Positions 1 through 7,681 of a DNA stretch of 20,515 bases are shown here, one piece after another. The notes below the pieces were generated by a model, which saw only the letters and a list, made by a program, of their open reading frames with translations, ran no database searches and was not told the DNA's origin. The stretch comes from CAG-390 sp045644325 (GTDB lineage: Bacteria > Bacillota > Clostridia > Oscillospirales > CAG-272), in assembly GCA_045644325.1 (NCBI GenBank), contig JAZRGT010000016.1:1-20515 (forward strand), written 5' to 3'. How positions within the stretch are numbered: position 1 is the stretch's first letter; every line of letters begins with the position of its first letter. Position numbers and translations under genes: made by a program.

Positions 1-38
1 CGGTTTATACGTATTTGATTTCCTAAATTCAATTTCAT
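1..38 (-). CDS. Start of a leftward gene, possibly an HTH regulator (partial)
   Basis: The complement strand shows GGAG, seven bases, then ATG at 38-36, opening a frame that begins MKLNLGNQIRIN and runs off the window. A consensus-like leftward promoter lies upstream at 95-123. The run LGNQIRINR is the kind of N-terminus seen in XRE/Cro-type helix-turn-helix regulators, but twelve residues cannot prove a family. What is seen is a ribosome binding site, a start and a promoter; the HTH assignment is an inference. Confidence 0.5.
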   Translation of the reverse strand, partial: MKLNLGNQIRIN

Positions 39-94
39 ACTATATCTCCATTCTGTCAGCATCTGCGCAGGGCTTATGTTTTACCGGTGATAAT

Positions 95-123
95 AGTATA
101 CCATATTTTTACGGTTCAATCAA
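95..123 (-). promoter_or_regulatory. Leftward sigma-A promoter for the edge gene
   Basis: On the complement strand TTGATT (123-118) is followed after 17 bases by TATACT (100-95). This points to the partial gene at 38-1, leaving a leader of roughly 50 bases. Confidence 0.6.
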
Positions 124-173
124 GCGCACAGTTTGTGAGATTTTTTCTCAATTTATGAGAAATAAACAAATTT

Positions 174-204
174 AGCCTCGGCAAGGAAACTCCCTGCCGA
201 GGCT
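174..204 (-). terminator. Rho-independent terminator after the Mn catalase
   Basis: AGCCTCGGCA (174-183) pairs with TGCCGAGGCT (195-204). In the leftward direction the stem is followed by AAATTTGTTTATTT. It sits just after the catalase stop codon. An almost identical hairpin recurs at 5120-5150. Confidence 0.85.
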
Positions 205-213
205 TCTTGAATA

Positions 214-876
214 TTACTTAAACGCCGGCGCGTGGGTCTCGCCCGTTGCAAAAGCGTTCGGTCCGGGATCGGACATTGAAAAATACATTTTCGCCGCCTT
301 GGTCGTGCCGAAGTCGCGGTTGGAACCGGTCTGCTGCACTTTATTGAAGGCATCGCGGAACATCTGATTGTGCGCTTCCTCGCGGTTGAGCAGGAAGTCG
401 ATGGTTTCGCGCACCTTCTTGTCCTCGATCTGGCGGTAGAGGTATTCGTAGACTACCTTCGCGCGTTGCTCCGACGCGATGTTAGAGAGCAGATCGGCGC
501 AAAGATCGCCCGTGACGGTGACGTAATCCGCAGTCCAAGAGTAGCCCGACGCGTTGATGAGCCCGGGATTGAGTCCGTTCTGAACGTGCGTCTGGATCTC
601 TCCCGCCTGCACCTTTGCCGCATCCACATCGTGACCGTTGAGCAGGTTGATTGTCTGCGCGATCATTTCAAGATGCCCCAATTCCTCGGCGGCGATATCG
701 AGGAAGAGATCCTTGATCTCGGGATCCTTGATTCTGAAGCTCTGCGACATATACTGCATCGCGGCTTTCAGCTCGCCGTTGCCGCCGCCGAGCTGCTCCT
801 GAAGCAGGACGGCATACTGCGGATTCGGTCTTTCGACCCCCACGGGATGGAATAACAGTTTTTCGTGTTTGAACAT
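214..876 (-). CDS. Manganese catalase family protein (CotJC/YjqC-like)
   Basis: This is a 220-residue ferritin-like four-helix protein of the manganese catalase family, which disproportionates hydrogen peroxide at a di-manganese centre. By position and motif the expected metal ligands are all present: Glu35 (GGNGELKAAMQY), Glu65 and His68 (AAEELGHLEMIA), Glu136 (ASEQRAK) and His169 (NREEAHNQMF). The length fits the short CotJC/YjqC branch rather than the longer lactobacillar catalase. The start is set by GGAGG about seven bases upstream. CotJC is a spore-coat component in Bacillus, so a coat or oxidative-stress role is plausible here but not shown. It may be co-transcribed with the small gene 85 bases upstream, and a terminator follows it. 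Confidence 0.93.
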   Translation of the reverse strand: MFKHEKLLFHPVGVERPNPQYAVLLQEQLGGGNGELKAAMQYMSQSFRIKDPEIKDLFLDIAAEELGHLEMIAQTINLLNGHDVDAAKVQAGEIQTHVQNGLNPGLINASGYSWTADYVTVTGDLCADLLSNIASEQRAKVVYEYLYRQIEDKKVRETIDFLLNREEAHNQMFRDAFNKVQQTGSNRDFGTTKAAKMYFSMSDPGPNAFATGETHAPAFK

Positions 877-927
877 AAAATCGACCTCCGTTTACGGTTT
901 TGATACTATTGTTTCCCGCAGGAGGGA

Positions 928-956
928 AGTGTATGCAAAAAACGGAAAATGATACC
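928..956 (-). promoter_or_regulatory. Possible sporulation-type (sigma-E-like) promoter before the catalase
   Basis: The complement strand carries CATACACT (935-928), which fits the sigma-E -10 consensus CATACANT, with a weak upstream GGTATCA (956-950) as a -35. The -10 match is good but the -35 match and spacing are poor. I list it because CotJC-type catalases are sporulation genes elsewhere. Confidence 0.25.
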
Positions 957-961
957 GCGGC

Positions 962-1159
962 TTATTCCTCTTTCGCGCCGTCCCTGTTCGGTACGATGCT
1001 GTCCACGTATTGCTGCATCTCTTCCTTGCTTTTCACGCCGTGTGTTCCCGCGATGATCTCGAGACGTCGCGCCTCGTCGAGCGTTGCGAATCTACGCATG
1101 GCGTCGTGATTTCTTGCCAAAGCCATTGAAAAGCCGAGTGGCATTTCGTCGGGTTTCAT
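962..1159 (-). CDS. Small conserved-looking protein, unknown function (65 residues)
   Basis: Translation from the ATG at 1159 gives MKPDEMPLGFSMALARN..., ending VDSIVPNRDGAKEE. The start is fixed by GGAGGT eight bases upstream; the longer frame opening at 1252 has no such site. The protein is soluble, has no Cys and no membrane segment, and reads as two or three short helices (residues about 10-25 'FSMALARNHDAMRRFATL' and 35-55 'THGVKSKEEMQQYVDSI'). Small proteins with a similar MPLGF-MALA opening and a KSKEEM-VDSL ending occur widely in Firmicutes, from memory, but I know no function. It lies 85 bases upstream of the catalase on the same strand and may share its transcript; it is divergent from the YyaL gene. 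Confidence 0.75.
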   Translation of the reverse strand: MKPDEMPLGFSMALARNHDAMRRFATLDEARRLEIIAGTHGVKSKEEMQQYVDSIVPNRDGAKEE

Positions 1160-1281
1160 GTGTTTACCTCCAACTTGTTTTATGAATATTATTTGCGGTT
1201 CGCGCGGACGTATACCTGCCAATTTCGCGTATAATTCACCTGCACCGCGCAAAAAATAAAATCTATAACGGAGGTGATGAT

Positions 1282-3219
1282 ATGAGCAATCGATTAGGGG
1301 GCGAAACGAGTCCCTATCTGCTTCAGCACAAGGACAATCCCGTCGATTGGTATCCTTGGGGAGACGAAGCGTTCAAGCGAGCGAAAAAAGAGGACAAACC
1401 GATCTTTTTGAGCATCGGTTACAGCGCGTGCCATTGGTGCCACGTCCTCGCGCACGAGAGTTTTGAGGATGAAGAAATCGCGGAATTGCTGAACAAATAT
1501 TATATTTCTATCAAGGTGGACAAGGAGGAACGGCCCGATATTGACAGCGTCTATATGGCGGTTTGTCAAGCCTTTACGGGAAGCGGCGGCTGGCCGACGA
1601 GTATCTTTATGACAGCCGATCAAAAGCCGTTTTTTGCGGGAACCTATTTCCCGAGATCCTCGCGTGGAGGTATGATAGGTCTTCGCGAGCTGTTGCTTGC
1701 GATACACGAAAAATGGGTGTCCGACCGAAATATGCTCTTGCGGGATTCGGAGAAGATCGTCAAGCATCTTAATGGCGCGGAGGTCGTGTCTGACGTTGCG
1801 GATATCGATCTGACGCGCTTGGCGGCATCGCAATATGAGCGCATTTATGACGAAAAGTACGGCGGTTTCGGGCGGGCGCCGAAATTTCCGACGCCGCACA
1901 ATCTGATCTTTCTACTCGAATATTACGAACGCAACAAAACGCCGTCGTGTTTGCAAATGGCGGAGCACACGCTCTTGCAGATGTACCGCGGAGGAATGTT
2001 TGACCACATCGGATTCGGATTCTGCCGCTATTCAACCGACAAAAAGTTCCTCGTTCCGCATTTTGAGAAAATGCTTTACGACAACGCGCTGCTCATCCTC
2101 GCCTACTGCAAGGCTTACGGCGTGACGAACAATCAACTGTATCTCGAAATCGCGGAAAAAACGGCGGGCTATATTTTGCGCGAGATGACCTCACCCGATG
2201 GCGGATTTTACAGCTCGCAGGATGCCGACAGCGAGGGCGAGGAAGGAAAATATTATCTGTTCACCCCGAACGAGATCGAAACGGTGCTGGGACGAGAGGA
2301 CGGAGCGCGCTTCAACCGCCATTTCAATATTACGGATGACGGTAATTTTGAAGGAAAAAGCATCCCGAATCTGCTGAAAAGTGACCCTTCGGATAAAGCA
2401 TTTGAGCCGTCCTTGCCTCGGCTTTACGATTACCGCAAAAAGCGTTACTCGCTCCACCGTGATGAGAAGATATTAACCTCGTGGAACTGTCTGATGATCG
2501 CCGCAATGTGCGAGCTTTATCTTGTCAGCAAAAAGGAGGCGTACCTTGCAGCCGCACAAAACGCCGACCGATTTATAGGAAAATATCTTTGCGACGGCGA
2601 TGCGCTCTACGTCAGCTTTCATTTGGGAAAACGGGGCGTGAGAGGATTTATTGATGATTATTCCGCATATATCTTCGCCTCGCTGTCACTTTACCGCGCA
2701 ACCTTGAAAAACGAATATCTCGAGCGCGCAAAAGCTTTGTGTGACAAAGTTATGAGTGATTCTGAAGACGATACGGGAGGATTTTATCTGTACGGAGAGG
2801 GACACGAAGAACTTATCCTGCGCCCGAAGGAGACCTATGACGGCGCGATCCCAAGCGGAAATTCGCTGATGGCTTATAATCTTGTTCGGTTGTCGTTGCT
2901 TACGGATGAGGAAAAATACAAAGCCGCGGCGGAGCGACAGATTGATTTTCTCGGGTCGCGAGCAGCGCAATATCCCACCAATCACGCAATGTTTTTGACC
3001 GCGCTTCTGGAATATGAAAAACCGCCAACGAAAATTACGGTCGTAACGGATGCAGATACCGATAAAGGCTCCGAGCCTCTTGAATTACCGCATAATGCGA
3101 TCGTCGTTTTGTCAAAACCCACGGAGGAATATCCGCTTAAAAACGGCAAGACCACCTATTACGTGTGTCGAGCCAACAGCTGTCTGCCGCCAACTAATGA
3201 CTTGTATGAATTGGTTTGA
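1282..3219 (+). CDS. yyaL: YyaL/SSP411-type thioredoxin-domain protein (DUF255)
   Basis: This 645-residue protein has the layout of the YyaL/spermatogenesis-associated protein 20 family: an N-terminal thioredoxin-like DUF255 domain (about residues 3-165) followed by an all-helical (alpha/alpha)6-barrel region resembling glycan epimerases. Diagnostic motifs are GGETSPYLLQHKDNPVDW (6-23), the CHWCHV redox-like motif (50-55), DKEERPDID (80-88), GGWPT (102-106) and GTYFP (120-124). The C-terminus ends in the family's C-x4-CLPP element. The precise reaction is not established for this family. The start is set by GGAGGTG five bases before ATG, and a TATAAT at 1230-1235 may be its -10 box, although no good -35 is seen. 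A small Lys-rich gene follows after 37 bases and probably shares the transcript. Confidence 0.93.
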   Translation: MSNRLGGETSPYLLQHKDNPVDWYPWGDEAFKRAKKEDKPIFLSIGYSACHWCHVLAHESFEDEEIAELLNKYYISIKVDKEERPDIDSVYMAVCQAFTGSGGWPTSIFMTADQKPFFAGTYFPRSSRGGMIGLRELLLAIHEKWVSDRNMLLRDSEKIVKHLNGAEVVSDVADIDLTRLAASQYERIYDEKYGGFGRAPKFPTPHNLIFLLEYYERNKTPSCLQMAEHTLLQMYRGGMFDHIGFGFCRYSTDKKFLVPHFEKMLYDNALLILAYCKAYGVTNNQLYLEIAEKTAGYILREMTSPDGGFYSSQDADSEGEEGKYYLFTPNEIETVLGREDGARFNRHFNITDDGNFEGKSIPNLLKSDPSDKAFEPSLPRLYDYRKKRYSLHRDEKILTSWNCLMIAAMCELYLVSKKEAYLAAAQNADRFIGKYLCDGDALYVSFHLGKRGVRGFIDDYSAYIFASLSLYRATLKNEYLERAKALCDKVMSDSEDDTGGFYLYGEGHEELILRPKETYDGAIPSGNSLMAYNLVRLSLLTDEEKYKAAAERQIDFLGSRAAQYPTNHAMFLTALLEYEKPPTKITVVTDADTDKGSEPLELPHNAIVVLSKPTEEYPLKNGKTTYYVCRANSCLPPTNDLYELV

Positions 3220-3256
3220 AAGAGAGAAAACTGAATGGTGGAAAGGAGTGACGGAT

Positions 3257-3391
3257 ATGGCGCAAAGCAAGGATATGAAAAAAGAGAAGAGCAAAAAGGC
3301 AGAAAAGCCTCTTACCAATCCCGGCGATATCAAGGGTAAGATCGAGATCCCCGACACCCGCGCACGCAGAGACGGCCCCGGCGGGAATTAA
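3257..3391 (+). CDS. Small Lys-rich hypothetical protein (44 residues)
   Basis: Starting from the ATG at 3257, with AAAGGAGTG seven bases upstream, the product is a 44-residue, highly charged peptide: a Lys/Glu-rich N-terminus (about residues 5-18) and a more structured-looking tail (NPGDIKGKIEIPDTRARRDGP). It has no Cys, no membrane segment and no recognised domain. The position is convincing: it lies 37 bases after YyaL and directly before a strong terminator. The longer frame that starts inside YyaL at 3050 is an artefact of overlap. Confidence 0.65.
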   Translation: MAQSKDMKKEKSKKAEKPLTNPGDIKGKIEIPDTRARRDGPGGN

Positions 3392-3403
3392 ATTTTGATA
3401 ACA

Positions 3404-3441
3404 AAAACCGCCACCGACGGTTTCCGTCGGAGGCGGTTTTT
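3404..3441 (+). terminator. Rho-independent terminator
   Basis: A 17-bp stem with one mismatch, AAAACCGCCaCCGACGG (3404-3420) against CCGTCGGaGGCGGTTTT (3424-3440), has a TTT loop and ends in T. It closes the YyaL / small-protein unit. Confidence 0.9.
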
Positions 3442-3501
3442 ATGATTTTATCGTCACTTGAAAAAATCATAAAAATATGCTATAATTATTTGAAAAAACT
3501 A

Positions 3502-3532
3502 TTGACTCTCCCCTTAACTGTAATGATATACT
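3502..3532 (+). promoter_or_regulatory. MerR-type promoter with 19-bp spacer
   Basis: TTGACT (3502-3507) and TATACT (3527-3532) are separated by 19 bases rather than 17. Over-long spacers of 19-20 bp are the hallmark of promoters activated by MerR-family regulators, which untwist the DNA. The next gene is a MerR regulator, so autoregulation is the simple reading. Confidence 0.7.
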
Positions 3533-3594
3533 ATGCTTGCGGAGCTGAAATAGCGCTGTTTCGGCTGCCCAAAATACGAGCGAAAGGAAAAGCT

Positions 3595-5112
3595 ATGTAT
3601 AAGATCGGTGAATTATCAAAACTTTGTAATATCTCGGTCAAGACTCTGCGCTACTATGACGCGGAAGGCTTGCTGATTCCCGATGAGATCGACAAATTCA
3701 CGGGATATCGCTATTATTCGGCATCGAAGCTCGAGGATTGCTACCGCATAATCGCGCTCAAGGAGCTCGGATTCTCGCTTGACGAGATACGCGCACAGCT
3801 CACGGCGAACGATAACGCGAAGATTGCGACGGCGCTCGAAACAAAGCTCGGCGAGCTGAATTTGCTCATCGAAACCACCGAAAAACAGTTAAGGAAAATC
3901 GAAAGCATCAAAAACAACCTGACCAAAGGAGAGTCTAAAATGTTCAATATCATCATCCGCGCGACCGACGAAATCCGTGTCGCGTATATCAGAAAAATTT
4001 ACGAATCGAAATCCGATGCCCTCCGCGGGTTTGCAGAGATCGAAAAAGTCTTGCCAAAGTCGGTTCTCGGCAAGCGTAAAATCATTATCAATTATGAAAC
4101 CGAGTACCGCGAGCGTGACTTCGACCTTGCGGTTTGCGTTGAACTTGTCGGAAATCTGCCGAAAAATTCGGGATTTGAAGAAAAGAGCATTTCGTTCGGC
4201 GTTTCGGTTGCGTCGCTTGTCTGCCGAGAGGATGAACTTGACGATGCCTACAAAGCGATAATCAAGCATCTTGATGGTTCAAATTACGAAGCCAGCGGCG
4301 CGTATTATGAAATCTATCACGAGGACGGAACGGTGGAGCTAAAGCTTCCGGTTTGTGCGCGCAAGGATCAAAAACTTTATACCAAGGATACGAAAATTTC
4401 GTTCATTGACGATCCCGAAGCTTGCGGAACGTGGGAGTTCTTGGATATTGTCCCGACACGAGAGCATTTTGTATACGGGAAACCGAAATGTTCACATTCG
4501 GTATGGCTGCAGAAGTTGCACTTCATCGATGGCGGTCAGCCTTATTGGGTTATTCCAAAATGGACAAAAGGAAAAATATATACGCTTACAGGCGACCGTG
4601 AGGAGCTTATAGAACATCCGTATACTATCGTTACCGACCAAGGTCGAAAGCTGATGTTTATTGAGATTAAAATGCACGAAGACGATGCAACCGAGCTCTG
4701 GGTATATGAGCAGACCGATAACGCTCATATCGTGTCCAAGGAAGAAATTCAGCTCTGCGATAACATAGATCATCCTTTCGTTGTTGATAAAAAGGTTCTC
4801 GGTGTTTGGAAGACATTTGATTTCATCAGAAACCGCAACGATTTTAACCCGATAAGAAAAACTTGGAAAGGCGGAGAATTATTCCTTCAGAGTGTTGAAT
4901 TCCTTTCGGACGGCCGATTGATAACCGTTACAAAAAATCGCGAAAGCATGGTCAATTGGACAAAAGGACTTGAACTTAACAAATACAGTAAAACAGCATG
5001 CGCATATGAAATTGTCGAACACGAGGGGAAAGAATTTTTGATCCTTGAATGGAAATCGGGAGATTATTCTTTCGCGGGAAGAATTCAGTATTACGTGCTG
5101 ACAAGAGAATAA
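3595..5112 (+). CDS. MerR family regulator with GyrI-like domain and duplicated C-terminal domain
   Basis: This 505-residue regulator has an N-terminal MerR winged helix (residues 1-70: YKIGELSKLCNISVKTLRYYDAEGLLIP...GYRYY), a dimerising coiled coil (about 73-112) and a GyrI/SOUL-like ligand-binding region (about 118-255). Two divergent copies of a C-terminal module follow (about 277-375 and 401-505), each opening GxWxxxDx(I/V) and holding a WTKG motif; the second copy keeps LEWKSGDY near its end. Similar modules occur in some Bacillus regulators and BlaR1-like proteins, from memory. A usual BmrR/GyrI-type MerR protein is about 270-280 residues, so the extra half is notable. The start at 3595 follows AAAGGA and gives the canonical MerR N-terminus; extension back to 3442 would run through the promoter. 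The ligand is unknown. Confidence 0.9.
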   Translation: MYKIGELSKLCNISVKTLRYYDAEGLLIPDEIDKFTGYRYYSASKLEDCYRIIALKELGFSLDEIRAQLTANDNAKIATALETKLGELNLLIETTEKQLRKIESIKNNLTKGESKMFNIIIRATDEIRVAYIRKIYESKSDALRGFAEIEKVLPKSVLGKRKIIINYETEYRERDFDLAVCVELVGNLPKNSGFEEKSISFGVSVASLVCREDELDDAYKAIIKHLDGSNYEASGAYYEIYHEDGTVELKLPVCARKDQKLYTKDTKISFIDDPEACGTWEFLDIVPTREHFVYGKPKCSHSVWLQKLHFIDGGQPYWVIPKWTKGKIYTLTGDREELIEHPYTIVTDQGRKLMFIEIKMHEDDATELWVYEQTDNAHIVSKEEIQLCDNIDHPFVVDKKVLGVWKTFDFIRNRNDFNPIRKTWKGGELFLQSVEFLSDGRLITVTKNRESMVNWTKGLELNKYSKTACAYEIVEHEGKEFLILEWKSGDYSFAGRIQYYVLTRE

Positions 5113-5119
5113 AAAATTC

Positions 5120-5150
5120 AGCCTCGGCAAGGAAATTCCCTGCCGAGGCT
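5120..5150. terminator. Bidirectional terminator between convergent genes
   Basis: AGCCTCGGCA (5120-5129) pairs with TGCCGAGGCT (5141-5150); it is flanked by an A-run on the left and AATTTAT on the right. It lies between the MerR stop (5112) and the oxidoreductase stop (5181), so it can serve both strands. Confidence 0.85.
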
Positions 5151-5180
5151 AATTTATATAATGGAAACTTACAGCTTGAC

Positions 5181-6488
5181 TCACTTAGAAATAAATTTAT
5201 GATCATCCGTCGCGGGGTTATCGATCAGCTCACCGTGTTCGGTGAAGCGGGAGCCGTGGCAGGGGCAATCCCAGGTGTGCTCTGCGCTATTGTATTTGAG
5301 GGCGCAACCGAGGTGTGGGCACCGTGGTGTAGTGGGTGTAATAAGTCCAACTGTTGACTCAAAAGCATTTATGGCAAGCTGTGGGTGAAAAATAGTGCGT
5401 GAGGGGTCGAAAACGGCGGCATAAGGATTGCTCTTTCCTCTGACAAGGTCGCAGAGAATGTCGGCGGCGACCATAGCGTTGGTCATCCCCCATTTGTTAA
5501 ATCCCGTTGCAACGAAGACGTTGGGCGTGGATCCCGAATATTGACCTATATAAGGTATATCGTCGAGAGTCATACAATCCTGCGTTGCCCACTTGCCGAC
5601 GATCTCGGCGTTTTTGAAGTGTTTCATTGCGAAGTCTTCAAGCTCTTGCCAACAACCTCCTTGCTTTCCCGTGCGGTGTCCGCCACCGCCGAGGAGCAGA
5701 AGATCTCCGTAGCTGCGAAAGGACAGACCCGTGTCCGATTCGTCCACATACATTCCTTCTACGTTTTTTGCGTTTTTGAGTGCAAGAACGTATGAACGGT
5801 GCTGATAGAGCTTTAATGGGTACAAGCCGTGTTTGTTGAGTATAGGAAAGTGGGTTGCGATGATCAGCTTTTTGTATGTGATCTCGCCATAATTGGTTTT
5901 TGCCTTGTGCGGCACCAGCTCTACTACCTTTGTATGCTCGTAGATTGGCAGATCTTTTGCAATTGTATAGAGGAATTTCAACGGGTGAAACTGCGCTTGA
6001 TCTTTGACACGTACTGCACCCGCAACCTTGAATGGAAGCTCTTTTGCATCCGAAAGCTCTGCTTTCACCCCGATGCGGTTCAGGGCGGAGACTTCCTTTT
6101 CGGTTTTCTTTCGGTCATTTAAGGAATAGACGTAGGAATCTTTTATTTCATAGTCGCAATTGATGCTCTCACAAAGTCGGGTGTATTCCTTGCACGCTTT
6201 TTCCTGTGCTTCTACGTAAAGCCGAGTTTTGTTTTCACCAAAGCGACGTATCATTTTGTCGTAGATCAAACCGTGCTGCAAGGTAATTTTTGCCGTCGTG
6301 TTTTTTGTAATTCCGTCGCAGATCTCCGTCGCTTCCACCAGCATACAATCCACGCCTGCGTTTTTCAGCTTATAAGCACACAAAATTCCCGCGATACCGC
6401 CTCCAATAATCAAAACGTCGGTGCTTTTGTTTTCCTTTAATATATTAAATTGCACTCGAGGTGAGTCGTTTTCCCAAATAGATTTCAT
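5181..6488 (-). CDS. FAD-dependent oxidoreductase with C-terminal Rieske [2Fe-2S] domain
   Basis: This 435-residue protein fuses a DAO-family FAD-binding fold to a Rieske domain. The dinucleotide-binding motif is DVLIIGGGIAG (residues 24-34). The catalytic-type region includes an ATGFNKWGMTNA segment that closes the FAD domain. The Rieske cluster shows both boxes: C390-P-H392-L-G-C395 and C408-P-C410-H411-G-S, so the four cluster ligands (C390, H392, C408, H411) and the two disulfide cysteines (C395, C410) are present. The family resembles YhfW-type proteins of Bacillus; substrate and electron partner are unknown. The start at 6488 is chosen because GGAGG lies seven bases upstream; the in-frame extension to 6599 has no ribosome site. 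It is divergent from a tiny Cys-containing ORF and convergent with the MerR gene. Confidence 0.93.
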   Translation of the reverse strand: MKSIWENDSPRVQFNILKENKSTDVLIIGGGIAGILCAYKLKNAGVDCMLVEATEICDGITKNTTAKITLQHGLIYDKMIRRFGENKTRLYVEAQEKACKEYTRLCESINCDYEIKDSYVYSLNDRKKTEKEVSALNRIGVKAELSDAKELPFKVAGAVRVKDQAQFHPLKFLYTIAKDLPIYEHTKVVELVPHKAKTNYGEITYKKLIIATHFPILNKHGLYPLKLYQHRSYVLALKNAKNVEGMYVDESDTGLSFRSYGDLLLLGGGGHRTGKQGGCWQELEDFAMKHFKNAEIVGKWATQDCMTLDDIPYIGQYSGSTPNVFVATGFNKWGMTNAMVAADILCDLVRGKSNPYAAVFDPSRTIFHPQLAINAFESTVGLITPTTPRCPHLGCALKYNSAEHTWDCPCHGSRFTEHGELIDNPATDDHKFISK

Positions 6489-6625
6489 ATTCATCCTCCG
6501 ATGTTTAATATGATTAGTTTTTGTCGTTTTCATATCAGCTATACAACAGAGTCGGTATCTGTTCGTCACGAAATGACATATAATGTAATGGTGCTTCACC
6601 CAAATTTACAAAGGATGTAATTTTT

Positions 6626-6730
6626 ATGAGCAGACAAAATCCGTTTATGCGAGGCACAGGCGATCGCTTTTGCAACAACTGCCAGAACGGCGGTCAATTC
6701 GATTTTGACGGTCCGCAATCCTGCGGGTAA
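6626..6730 (+). CDS. Possible tiny Cys-containing ORF (34 residues)
   Basis: An AAGGATG-like ribosome site precedes ATG at 6626; the frame reads MSRQNPFMRG, then a FCNNCQNGG segment with Cys16 and Cys19, and ends PQSCG (Cys33) at a TAA. A TATAAT (6579-6584) lies upstream, without a clear -35. The same frame stays open for 19 more codons after the TAA (to TGA at 6788-6790) with a coding-like RRPYDPPSQAELAPYP segment, so a longer gene could have been cut by a stop. No family is recognised. It may be a real small protein, a remnant or chance. Confidence 0.35.
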   Translation: MSRQNPFMRGTGDRFCNNCQNGGQFDFDGPQSCG

Positions 6731-6831
6731 CGCCGCCCTTACGATCCCCCCTCGCAGGCGGAACTCGCCCCGTATCCGCGCATCTTGTGATCACACAGAT
6801 AGGCTGATTATTATGGCAAGAAGTTAAAAAT

Positions 6832-6865
6832 AGCCTCCGGCATAGCAACAGCTATGTCGGAGGCT
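6832..6865 (-). terminator. Terminator after the 258-residue gene
   Basis: AGCCTCCGGCATAGC (6832-6846) pairs with GCTATGTCGGAGGCT (6851-6865) with one G-T wobble and an AACA loop. Leftward, the stem is followed by ATTTTTAAC, so it ends the gene whose stop is at 6898. Confidence 0.85.
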
Positions 6866-6897
6866 TTCTCAATTATGCAGGCCAAAAAACTACATTC

Positions 6898-7674
6898 CTA
6901 CTCCTTCGCGATAAAAAACAATTGCTCACTTGTCAAATGTCTTCTGCTTGCGATCTGCGGGGCGTAGGTTTCATATGATATAAAGCCCAAAGCGTCTTTC
7001 GTCCTGATAATATCATACGCAAGGCTTTTCATTTTTTCGATATCACCCGAGGCTTCGGCGCGTTCCTGATCCTTGGGAGTGAAAAACAGATACAAATGGT
7101 TATGCGCGAGCGGTCCGCTTTCCAAAGAGAACGCGTTGCACGTCAATTTTTCGTATGACTGGAAGCGGTTTGCGAAAATTTGTGAGATCTCGCTTGCCGT
7201 TGCACCGAATACTTCGTCGGCGTAGCATCGCAAATAGGACAGTAGCGTGATGCTGACGTATATTTTATCCTCACCGTTTTCATCGCTCTCCTGCTGCATC
7301 CTCCAAAGGTCTGATACGCCCGCCGATGCATTGTTGCCATTCTCCCGAAGCGCATCTATCAGGCACTCGATAACGGTACGGAACAGCGGATGACGGCGAT
7401 TGCAGGACTGAGATGAGGTGTTTTTCAAGATCTGCTCTGTGACCGCCGAGTCTTGCACCCACACATATAATTGCATCTGCGGATAGAACTCAAGATTTCC
7501 GTATGCAAACGTAGCAACGGCTTCGATACCTGCTTTTTCTTTCAAATTTCGATGAAATATTTCGGCGCAGGGCGAGTGCCGGAACGAGCGCAACAGTTGT
7601 TTCGGTGCACCAAAATCTATGTCAGTCAGTTCGACGATGAAGGGGGATTTGCCAATATCTGTATTCGATCTCAT
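6898..7674 (-). CDS. Hypothetical protein, 258 residues
   Basis: I do not recognise this protein. It is soluble, with no signal peptide or membrane helix and a few scattered Cys. It appears alpha/beta, with aromatic-rich strands such as NLEFYPQMQLYVWV (about residues 60-73) and HNHLYLFFTP (about 192-201), and a helical acidic stretch QERAEASGDIEKMKSLAYDIIRTKD after it. The start at 7674 has no clear Shine-Dalgarno and lies seven bases after the stop of the upstream endonuclease-fold gene, so translational coupling is likely. It appears to be the last gene of a leftward three-gene run (MmcQ/YjbR, hydrolase, this) and is followed by a terminator. Confidence 0.75.
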   Translation of the reverse strand: MRSNTDIGKSPFIVELTDIDFGAPKQLLRSFRHSPCAEIFHRNLKEKAGIEAVATFAYGNLEFYPQMQLYVWVQDSAVTEQILKNTSSQSCNRRHPLFRTVIECLIDALRENGNNASAGVSDLWRMQQESDENGEDKIYVSITLLSYLRCYADEVFGATASEISQIFANRFQSYEKLTCNAFSLESGPLAHNHLYLFFTPKDQERAEASGDIEKMKSLAYDIIRTKDALGFISYETYAPQIASRRHLTSEQLFFIAKE

Positions 7675-7681
7675 CGCTTTA

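Noticed and set aside
370..855. Rightward 161-codon frame opposite the Mn catalase
   Set aside because: Antisense to conserved metal-ligand motifs.
3442..3594. N-terminal extension of the MerR regulator
   Set aside because: It would run through the promoter; the canonical MerR N-terminus and a ribosome site begin at 3595.
6562..6572. TTCGTcACGAA dyad between the FAD/Rieske gene and the tiny ORF as an operator
   Set aside because: Arms are only five bases and there is no second copy; not enough to call.
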